Below are positions 22,922 through 29,613 of a stretch of DNA of 64,000 bases, one piece after another (within the stretch, counting starts at the first letter, position 1; each line of letters opens with the position of its first letter). Where the stretch lies: positions 1 to 64,000 of the forward strand of contig NZ_DALZFB010000015.1 in assembly GCF_031979925.1 (NCBI RefSeq), in the 5' to 3' direction. A program made the position numbers and the translations under genes. The DNA comes from Pseudescherichia sp031979925 (GTDB taxonomy: Bacteria > Pseudomonadota > Gammaproteobacteria > Enterobacterales > Enterobacteriaceae). Below the pieces are notes generated by a model that had not been told where the DNA came from, made no database searches, and was given only the letters and a program-made list of their open reading frames with translations.

Positions 22922-24334
22922 TTAACGTTTTTTAACCGCTTCCACAATGTAGGGTTTCAGCAGCTGTGCTACGGCTGCGAAAACCGGGACCACGACGGAG
23001 TTGCCAAACTGGCGGTAGGCCTGGGTATCAGAAACCGGAATACGAAACGGTTGCTGCCCTGGTTTTTCAAACCCCATAAGGCGAGCACACTCCCTCGGCG
23101 TTAAGCGCCTGGGCCGCCGCAGCTGGTTATCAGCATTAGTAAAGTCAGCTTCGCCAAGTGCCCGATCCCATCCTCTATCGATTAAAATCTCCGAACCATC
23201 TTTGTAGTAGCGAGCCGACAGAGTACGTGCCACGCTCTCTGCACGCGTTGGATCGACCAGTCCGAAGCCGAAGCCGTTACCCTTTGCCTGATGTTTTTTG
23301 GCGTAGTGCCACAGATAGTGCCACAGCTTTTCTGACAGGATGTATTTGCTGTCCGCATCCGGCTGCAGAAGCTCACCAAAGGTCGGGCGACGTTCAGGGT
23401 AGAAACGGGATACGTCGCGCAGCGTAAAACCGTTATGGATGCCCAGATCGCGTCTGAAACCGACCAGCACAATGCGCTCCCGGTGCTGGGGCAGAAAATG
23501 CCGTCCGTCGATAACCTTGGGATCGTCTTTACCCACTGCGGCTGCATCAGCAACTTCATAGCCCAGCTCATCCAGCGTCGCCATGATGACAGCGAAGGTT
23601 TTACCTTTATCGTGGCTCTTTAGGTTCTTTACGTTTTCCAGCACGAAGATAGCAGGCTTTTTCGCTTTGATAATCCGTGCCACGTCAAAGAAGAGTGTAC
23701 CCTGCGCCTCGCACTCAAAGCCGTGCGCCCGGCCAAGCGCATTCTTTTTACTGACGCCTGCCAGGCTAAACGGCTGGCAGGGGAAACCCGCCAACAGCAC
23801 ATCATGATCGGGGATAGCGGCATCAATATGTGCATAGGCCTGCGTTTCAGAAACGTCTTTATCAGCGCTGAGCGTGACTTCGCGAATATCCTGATTAAAC
23901 CGGTGTGCCGCTTCGTCATTGAACCAGTTGGCTTTATAGGTACGGACCGCGTTTTTATTCCACTCGCTGGTGAACACACACTGTCCGCCGATAGCTTCAA
24001 AGCCGTGACGAATGCCGCCGATGCCGGCAAAAAGATCGATAAAGCGAAAGGCATAGTGAGGATGGTGTGCCGGAGGGGAGGGCAGCATCTTTTGCAGCAG
24101 CTCAGCCTCCAGCGCCGTCAGGTTTTTTGGCGCGCTCTTACCGTTCACCCAGCGGTTGAGGGTCTCCCGGCTCCACTCGCTCTTGCCCAGCTTTCGTAGC
24201 TGCTCCGCCACATATTTTTGACCATAGATGGCCAGCACCTGGTCAAGCAGCTTCCTGTCCTGAGCCTTCTGCTGCTCCTCTTCAGTGCGTGCGCGTTCAA
24301 GCAAATCCTGCGCTATTACATCAAATTCCGCCAT
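22922..24334 (-). CDS. dcm: DNA (cytosine-5) methyltransferase, M.EcoRII/Dcm type
   Basis: A 470-residue C5-cytosine methylase. Motif I is FIDLFAGIGGIR (98-109), motif IV GFPCQPFS with nucleophile Cys186 (the number used for M.EcoRII), motif VI ENVKNL, motif VIII QHRERI, and motif X GNSVVVPVF. The AdoMet-dependent target should be CCWGG. The N-terminal 90 residues (LLERARTEEEQQKAQDRKLL..., then WSRETLNRWVNGKSAPK, HTH-like) resemble M.EcoRII more than E. coli Dcm as I remember both. Neither an EcoRII-like nuclease nor vsr is adjacent. A large inverted repeat lies directly upstream, fitting the autoregulation described for M.EcoRII. AAGGAG precedes the ATG. Confidence 0.92.
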   Translation of the reverse strand: MAEFDVIAQDLLERARTEEEQQKAQDRKLLDQVLAIYGQKYVAEQLRKLGKSEWSRETLNRWVNGKSAPKNLTALEAELLQKMLPSPPAHHPHYAFRFIDLFAGIGGIRHGFEAIGGQCVFTSEWNKNAVRTYKANWFNDEAAHRFNQDIREVTLSADKDVSETQAYAHIDAAIPDHDVLLAGFPCQPFSLAGVSKKNALGRAHGFECEAQGTLFFDVARIIKAKKPAIFVLENVKNLKSHDKGKTFAVIMATLDELGYEVADAAAVGKDDPKVIDGRHFLPQHRERIVLVGFRRDLGIHNGFTLRDVSRFYPERRPTFGELLQPDADSKYILSEKLWHYLWHYAKKHQAKGNGFGFGLVDPTRAESVARTLSARYYKDGSEILIDRGWDRALGEADFTNADNQLRRPRRLTPRECARLMGFEKPGQQPFRIPVSDTQAYRQFGNSVVVPVFAAVAQLLKPYIVEAVKKR

Positions 24335-24344
24335 GGGCTCTCCT

Positions 24345-24383
24345 TGGGTTTAATGTGTGAAAATATATCACTCATTTAACCCA
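24345..24383. promoter_or_regulatory. Large inverted repeat at the methyltransferase promoter
   Basis: TGGGTTTAATGTGTGA (24345-24360) and TCACTCATTTAACCCA (24368-24383) are complementary at 14 of 16 positions around a 7-bp spacer. The element ends 10 bp before the methylase start codon and covers the TATATT that is its best -10 candidate. It is probably the operator for repression by the N-terminal HTH of the methylase itself. Confidence 0.65.
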
Positions 24384-24444
24384 GCGGAACTAAGATTTTT
24401 GTTGAATAGTGCTGAGTAACTGTTAGGCCCCCTCAGCAGGAACA

Positions 24445-25089
24445 TCAGAATCGGTCAGGCAGATTTCTGTTGATACGAATAAGCTTACCCTTTTCCATCT
24501 CAATAAAACCACCGGCCTTAAGTTCTGAAAGGATCTTCAGAATGATACTTCTCGATAGTCTGGAGAACGTTTGCATATATTTTACGACTGTATAACGCTC
24601 TTTAATAGTACACGCTGTCTCACTATCCATATAGATGAGGTAGGTTCTAATAATCTCATAGGCTGATTGTAGTCCTGACGTTGCAGTGCGTGCGGCCAGA
24701 GAGTTAATTATAGTTACCATAATATTAACAACGTCAGGCCATAGCTGCTTCTCTTCAATAACCTTTAAAAAATCGTCGACATTGATTGAGTCAACCATAC
24801 AGGGCGCAATAGCCTCATGCTGAGCAATGGCACCTGCCGGGGCAAGTTGCCCGAGGCCAATGATTGATGGACTCATTACAATACCTAAGTTTTGCTTCTT
24901 TTCGTTTTCACCCATTGAGCTAATCATGGCACCGTTAAGCAGAAAATAAATTTTCCTTGTTGACCCTTCTTTCCGCATTTTCACCGGCAGCGTCTGTCCT
25001 GGCTCAAGCAGGCAGGGTTGCGAAACAGGAAAGTGAGATAAGATAGTGTTAATCGAGTCGAGAGGCTTTTTTATTTTATGAAGTTCCAT
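24445..25089 (-). CDS. CRP/FNR-fold regulator, IprA-like
   Basis: A 214-residue protein with an N-terminal cyclic-nucleotide-binding-like beta domain (about 30-110; LLEPGQTLPVKM..., IYFLLNGAM) and a C-terminal winged helix (about 150-205; VVKYMQTFSRLSRSIILKILSELKAGGFIEME). It resembles the IprA/YaiV group of DNA-binding regulators, IprA being an inhibitor of peroxide resistance in E. coli and Salmonella, but identity is low enough that the function stays open. The ATG at 25089 is preferred; an upstream TTG frame lacks family-like sequence. The DNA is more AT-rich than the backbone, a sign of transfer. Confidence 0.7.
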   Translation of the reverse strand: MELHKIKKPLDSINTILSHFPVSQPCLLEPGQTLPVKMRKEGSTRKIYFLLNGAMISSMGENEKKQNLGIVMSPSIIGLGQLAPAGAIAQHEAIAPCMVDSINVDDFLKVIEEKQLWPDVVNIMVTIINSLAARTATSGLQSAYEIIRTYLIYMDSETACTIKERYTVVKYMQTFSRLSRSIILKILSELKAGGFIEMEKGKLIRINRNLPDRF

Positions 25090-25208
25090 TCTTCTTGTTA
25101 TCCTTTTTGGAGATATTGAAGGTGGATATACTATAGTTTGTAACAAATGAAAGAAAAGAATGGGCGCAATAATAAATAGATTATGCTGAATTAATAATTT
25201 TTTGATAA

Positions 25209-25979
25209 TTATTTTAACGTGGTTATGTATTCATCTGGCACGGTGGAAGCTGACACGGAAACATGGTGGCTAACAAGCGTGCCGTCGGTAAACCGATGGA
25301 TCATTAACGAAGGGGGATCGTAAACCGGAGGTACGCTTTCGCCTCCCAACCATAAAGGATTAGCAGGGCAGATTGATCCGCAGATAAAAGCAGGGATGCC
25401 CGCAACATTGCTCATCATTGGGCGATGTACGTGCCCGCCTGTAATAGCAACTAGTGGGCGAGGGGCATTTTTTAAAAGGCGCTCAAGCTCTCGATGTCCG
25501 CTACACATGATGTTATCCAAAGCAGGAATGCCGCTCTTAAAGATATGATGGTGCAAAAACAGTATTGCAGGCAGGGTGGTATCGGCTGCCAGATGCTTCT
25601 CAAGCCAGGAAAGATGTTCGAGCACGCTGCCAGCGGCTGCACCGTTGACAGTGGTATCGAGACCTATAAGGCGCATGCCCGATATCTCTTTAACGAAATG
25701 CATTGCGCCTGTGTCTGACCAGGGTTGATTGTTCCAGACGGCACGCATCATTTCATGGCAATCAGCGTTGCCCGGCAAAATAAACACGGGCCAGGGTTTG
25801 CTATCCAGCAGCTTTGCAATTGCCTGATATCCTGCAAGCCAGCCGTCATCAACCAGGTCGCCGGTCAGCACCAGTACGTCCGGCTGGAGCGTATCCAGCC
25901 AGGTAAGAGCGCAGGCCAGGCGGGACAGATTGTCGTTGTCCGGCGCGGCATGGATGTCTGATAGCTGGGCAAGGAGCAT
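25209..25979 (-). CDS. CpdA-like metallophosphoesterase
   Basis: A 256-residue calcineurin-like phosphoesterase with all five metal blocks: D8-I-H10, GDLVDDG (Asp41), GNADCH (Asn71), HHHIF, and GHVH. The closest general type is the class III cyclic nucleotide phosphodiesterase CpdA/Icc, so hydrolysis of cAMP or another phosphodiester is likely but unproven. Start 25979 (MLLAQLSDIH) has an AGGTAA upstream; a longer frame from 26021 adds residues unlike the family. It lies 119 bp upstream of the IprA-like gene, same strand. Confidence 0.83.
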   Translation of the reverse strand: MLLAQLSDIHAAPDNDNLSRLACALTWLDTLQPDVLVLTGDLVDDGWLAGYQAIAKLLDSKPWPVFILPGNADCHEMMRAVWNNQPWSDTGAMHFVKEISGMRLIGLDTTVNGAAAGSVLEHLSWLEKHLAADTTLPAILFLHHHIFKSGIPALDNIMCSGHRELERLLKNAPRPLVAITGGHVHRPMMSNVAGIPAFICGSICPANPLWLGGESVPPVYDPPSLMIHRFTDGTLVSHHVSVSASTVPDEYITTLK

Positions 25980-26071
25980 TGGCTTTACCTGTGTGAGAGA
26001 AGGTATGGAGTATAAAGGCAAAAAAGCCTGGAGGGCTTAATGATATTTTTTACTGGAGATCTGCCCTTACT

Positions 26072-26206
26072 CTAGACTCTGCTCATTGAGTGCTGGATTA
26101 TATCGACGTAGTGATAGCGATTAATGCTACCATCGCACCGGACATCAAGTAGCCTGTGCTGCAGAGAGTTATAGGCCACAATGAGGGCTGCTGTATCAAC
26201 ATGCAT
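26072..26206 (-). CDS. Possible 44-residue small protein
   Basis: An ATG-to-TAG frame of 44 codons in the 275-base gap between the phosphoesterase and sulfatase-like genes, starting MHVDTAALIVAY and ending YHYVDIIQHSMSRV. The composition looks protein-like, but there is no convincing Shine-Dalgarno and I recognise no family. It may equally be a remnant of a lost gene. Nothing else is visible in this gap. Confidence 0.25.
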   Translation of the reverse strand: MHVDTAALIVAYNSLQHRLLDVRCDGSINRYHYVDIIQHSMSRV

Positions 26207-26254
26207 CAGCAGCCACTGCGATCACGGTTGCTATACCTATGAACTTTCAAAAAT

Positions 26255-28039
26255 CTAATTCTGGAACAATGACATAGAGTAAATCCACTCTGGAGTCATG
26301 TTAATAAGCTCTTCATAATTAACATTTTCTTTAGTTCCGCAGACATGCTCCATATTGTAGTTAAATGATACCAAGCCAGATTGAATGAAGTATTTATCCA
26401 ATAATGAGGTCACGCAAAAAAAAGGCTTTCCGTTTGCTTCATTAACCATAATTTGAAGCGCCTCTTTATCTTTTGATTTAATAAGAATTGGGACATCACC
26501 AAAATCGACAGGTGTTACATTAGTCTTAAACACGAAGTCGTCATCTTTTTCTTCGCCAATTTTACTGAAGATGTTTTTTGGAAATACTTTATTTTCAAAA
26601 AAATATTTATTAAGAGCTGGCTTATGGTCGGCATAGACAACAATTACAGCATCTGGATCTATTTTTTCTACCTGCATTGAAAACTGTGAAAGCCTTTCAA
26701 TCGCTTCATTAATTTGGTAAGTATAAACACCTTCTCCATAGTCATTAATGTGTTGATAAGGGCCATGAGTTGACATGGTAATCAAACTTAAGAAGTTCTT
26801 TTCAGAATCTGAGTTTTTAATAGCTTTTAATGCAGCACTGTAAAGTAGATAATCATCTGGTTGCCACTGCCAGGCTTTTTTTGTGCTGGCATATTCTGGA
26901 GGTAAAGCATCCATGTCAGAAAGGCCAAAGAAATTGTCAAAGCCAAATTTATTATAAACTTTATCCCTATTCCAAAAGTTTTTATGGAAATTATGTGCAG
27001 CAAACGTCTTGTAACCTTTTTCTTTTAAAGAGTTGGGTAATGTGTCAGCATGAGATTTAAATGCACTTGAATATTCTTGATATATGATCCCTGTTAGCTT
27101 CCTGGAGTTGCTTGGTAAACCAGTCAACATTTCAAATTCAGCATTTGCAGTTCCACCACCATAGATTGGTGACGTTGCTCGTAACTCGACGTATCCCTCA
27201 TCAATCAGAGGCTTAAAACCATCTCGGAAGTGTTTTTGATTGTACCAACATGCCTCACATAAAATATAGATAATGGTTTTGTGTTTTGCATTAGATAAAA
27301 AGATGGATTTTTTTTCCTGCAAATATCTTAATCGCTCTTCGCTTGTTGAATTTGGTATAGACTTTCTTACGCTGGTTTGGATTAAATGCATCGGCAGACC
27401 ATTATAAGTCACATTATCATTCCAATTCCACTGCATGTACATAATGTTAAGTTTTGACGAGGCTATATTCATACCTTCAGCCAATTTGCCATTTGGGCCA
27501 AATAGTACGTTAATGTATGAATAAAATGAAAAAGGCAAAATTAAAATAATTAACAATAGTAATGTCACATAATTGCCTTTTGTTGTAATTATTTTTTTGC
27601 TTAAAAACACAGAAGCAATTGCAATAATAAGTGCACTAATAACAATGCTAATGGATGTCAGACTAAGGTATCTGCCAGCCACACTTAAATTGGTACCCAA
27701 TACAACATCATTAAATGACAAAGGCTCTCCAGTTAATGCCATTTTTGTGTTGTTTATAAAGGACAGCATTATACTTGTGCCATATACCAAGTAAGCACAT
27801 AAAAATAATGGAAGAAACATTAATCTTAGCAATACATACAAAAATAAGAGAGGAGATGACAACCAAATAAAACGAAGTGCTAAGTCGAGTGTTGACTTGA
27901 GATGTCCATTATGATTTAAAGCCTCGATAGAATGGCTTGAGAAATAAATAATCAATAATGAGAATATAATATCGAAAGGATATGCGCGAATATTTACACA
28001 TTTATAACTGTTGACAAAAGTTTCTAATGATCTCTTCAT
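26255..28039 (-). CDS. LtaS-like sulfatase-fold membrane transferase/hydrolase
   Basis: A 594-residue inner membrane enzyme: about five helices in residues 20-180, then a periplasmic alkaline-phosphatase/sulfatase-type domain from about 250. The LtaS-type metal site is visible: Glu262 in ILCEACWYN, Thr297 as probable nucleophile in GGGTANAEFEML, and Asp471-His472 in VVYADHKPA; MSTHGPY is also typical. Relatives move phosphoglycerol (OpgB, LtaS) or phosphoethanolamine onto envelope glycans or lipids, so a cell-surface modification is likely; the acceptor is unknown. The gene is strikingly AT-rich compared with its neighbours and uses many AAA, ATA and TTA codons, a clear sign of horizontal origin. 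Confidence 0.8.
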   Translation of the reverse strand: MKRSLETFVNSYKCVNIRAYPFDIIFSLLIIYFSSHSIEALNHNGHLKSTLDLALRFIWLSSPLLFLYVLLRLMFLPLFLCAYLVYGTSIMLSFINNTKMALTGEPLSFNDVVLGTNLSVAGRYLSLTSISIVISALIIAIASVFLSKKIITTKGNYVTLLLLIILILPFSFYSYINVLFGPNGKLAEGMNIASSKLNIMYMQWNWNDNVTYNGLPMHLIQTSVRKSIPNSTSEERLRYLQEKKSIFLSNAKHKTIIYILCEACWYNQKHFRDGFKPLIDEGYVELRATSPIYGGGTANAEFEMLTGLPSNSRKLTGIIYQEYSSAFKSHADTLPNSLKEKGYKTFAAHNFHKNFWNRDKVYNKFGFDNFFGLSDMDALPPEYASTKKAWQWQPDDYLLYSAALKAIKNSDSEKNFLSLITMSTHGPYQHINDYGEGVYTYQINEAIERLSQFSMQVEKIDPDAVIVVYADHKPALNKYFFENKVFPKNIFSKIGEEKDDDFVFKTNVTPVDFGDVPILIKSKDKEALQIMVNEANGKPFFCVTSLLDKYFIQSGLVSFNYNMEHVCGTKENVNYEELINMTPEWIYSMSLFQN

Positions 28040-28633
28040 TTATAAACATATCTTAGTAAGTTGTTGATAACGATGAACTATAACAATTTATAGGTTATTA
28101 GTAAATTTGGATATTGATAGGTAAACGTTATAGAAAATCAATATTTATCAGAGGAATAGCATAATTCTTGATTTTAACAGAATGAAAACCATGCTGATTA
28201 GTTATGTATGTGTATCAACAAATGAGAAAAACACAGTACTACAGCGGGAAGCCCTGGGACGCTAAAGATAAGAAATCTTTTTTGAAAGTGATTTTTGTCA
28301 AACCCCGAACACCCGACGAGAAAAGTCGTGGCATAAGATCGCCGCCGGGGAGGGGGGAATGTCGTTATTGCCAGCGGATCACATGCCCGCCAACCGGAGA
28401 AAAAGAACCTACCGTAGTGAGGCATAGACGTAAGAGCACAAAACCAAGAAACAGTCAGAAGCACAGCAGGGCAACTACATGGTGGGTACGGAGAAAAAGT
28501 CGAGTACTCAATCGTACCTATACTATCCGGAGCAATGCCGAACGGGCAGCGAAAAGGTAGTGGGAACGTCTTTAGCATAGTGTTACATCATTGCCATCAC
28601 TCAAACCATCTGTCGTCTTTTACCGCCACTACC
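28040..28633. other. Unexplained region between sulfatase-like gene and ssrA
   Basis: About 160 AT-rich bases form the leader of the sulfatase-like gene. Then from about 28200 to 28580 the composition turns GC-richer, and long open frames exist on both strands (28204-28560 plus, Arg/Lys-rich with few acidic residues; 28198-28578 minus, rich in Pro, Phe and Cys). Neither has a recognisable domain or a convincing ribosome site, so I call no gene. A short hairpin (CGAC-GAGAAAA-GTCG, 28314-28328) and a GAGTACTC palindrome (28502-28509) are present. It may be a phage remnant or an untranslated RNA next to the ssrA integration hotspot. Confidence 0.4.
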
Positions 28634-28666
28634 AAAAAAAAGGGGCTACGTTTTCACGTAACCCCT
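28634..28666 (-). terminator. ssrA terminator
   Basis: Minus strand: AGGGGTTACG and CGTAGCCCCT form a stem with one internal mismatch, followed by TTTTTTT. It stands 10 bp after the mature tmRNA 3' end. Confidence 0.9.
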
Positions 28667-28675
28667 TGTTTTATT

Positions 28676-29038
28676 TGGTGGAGCTGGCGGGAGTTGAACC
28701 CGCGTCCGAAATTTCTACATCCTCGGCACTACATGCTTAGTCAGTCTTTACATTCGCTTGCCAGCTGCGGACAGACACGCCACTAACAAACTAGCCTGAT
28801 TAGTTTTAACGCTTCAACCCCAGGCAGGGCATCCGCGCGATCTCTTTTGGGTTTGACCTCTCTTGATCCCCGTCCTAAGAGCGGAGGCTAGGGAGAGAGG
28901 GCTCGAAGCAGGTTATTAAGCTGCTAAAGCGTAGTTTTCGTCGTTTGCGACTATTTTTTTGAGGCTTTTAACGAGGCAAACCTCCCCTCGGCATGCACCT
29001 TGGGTTTCGCAAATCCCGTCGAATCCAGAATCAGCCCC
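28676..29038 (-). ncRNA. ssrA: Transfer-messenger RNA (tmRNA)
   Basis: A 363-nucleotide tmRNA, the same length as in E. coli. The 5' end GGGGCTGATTCTGGATTCGA pairs with the 3' end CCGCCAGCTCCACCA to make the alanyl-tRNA-like domain. The tag reading frame at 28948-28916 encodes ANDENYALAA followed by tandem TAA stops. With SmpB it rescues stalled ribosomes and marks nascent chains for ClpXP. In E. coli ssrA and smpB are near neighbours; here the adhesin operon separates them by about 18 kb. The 3' end is a classic integration site for prophages and islands. Confidence 0.99.
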
Positions 29039-29052
29039 AATGTGTTGACTAC

Positions 29053-29058
29053 AGTATA
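29053..29058 (-). promoter_or_regulatory. ssrA promoter, extended -10
   Basis: Minus strand TGTTATACT carries an extended -10 (TG-N-TATACT) 15 bp before the mature 5' end; the primary transcript would start a few bases before position 29038 and be trimmed by RNase P. No strong -35 is visible. Confidence 0.65.
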
Positions 29059-29295
29059 ACAGGTTTTCCCATCGGCGCACCAGTCCATATCGCTACAACA
29101 TTCGCATGAGCTTCAATCGGTTGAAGTATGAGCAAGCGCAGCTTATCAGGCCTGCAAGGCTCAGTTGCCGTTATTTTATCGTGATTATTCAGCCTTTGCA
29201 GGCAGGGAGAATATATTCAATATCTACCATATAGGATATATCGTCATATTGGCGTTATAGGTCATGTTAATTATTGAAATTATATTTATTTACAG

Positions 29296-29328
29296 GCTGT
29301 ACTATTTAAGTGGCACTTAAATAACAGC
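29296..29328. promoter_or_regulatory. Long palindrome upstream of bapA (putative operator)
   Basis: TATTTAAGTG-G-CACTTAAATA (29303-29323) is a perfect palindrome with 10-bp arms around one base; it extends to GCTGT (29296-29300) and ACAGC (29324-29328) with a 2-base bulge. It lies about 65 bp upstream of the best promoter candidate for bapA. The form suits a dimeric regulator; the protein is unknown. Confidence 0.6.
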
Positions 29329-29387
29329 TGCTTTGTTAAGAATATATTCTGTATTTAAAAAATTGTGAAATTTTGTGTCTTGAGAGT

Positions 29388-29416
29388 TTGCCTAATTTCA
29401 GAGTATTGATTATATA
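29388..29416 (+). promoter_or_regulatory. Candidate bapA promoter
   Basis: TTGCCT (29388-29393), 17-bp spacer, TATATA (29411-29416), about 190 bases before the ATG. The 575-base gap between ssrA and bapA is very AT-rich and shows no gene; besides this and the palindrome I see no other clear signal. In Salmonella bapA is controlled by CsgD; I did not find a convincing CsgD site. Confidence 0.4.
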
Positions 29417-29613
29417 TTTGAATGAGATGATTTCTGCGTTTCGGTTAGGTAAAAGGTATAAAATCACTGAAAATCAATAGCTTATAAAGATATCGCTTCG
29501 TTATCGGCAATATGACTAATTTCTGCCATTTTATTTTGGCCGCGTCACCCCTACGCCAAAAATAAGGCTGGCAAATGCACAAAATAGCGCCCTAAATAGC
29601 AAGAGGACATTAT

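Noticed and set aside
24384..25208. EcoRII-type restriction nuclease or vsr gene beside the methylase
   Set aside because: The neighbour is an IprA-like regulator; no nuclease motif or very-short-patch repair gene is visible nearby.
28204..28560. 118-codon basic protein near ssrA
   Set aside because: Very high Arg/Lys with few acidic residues, no ribosome site, and a competing open frame on the other strand; kept only as an unexplained region.
22880..28675. Integrative element bounded by a copy of the ssrA 3' end
   Set aside because: I found no integrase gene and no second copy of the tmRNA 3' sequence in this span, so no element boundary can be drawn.
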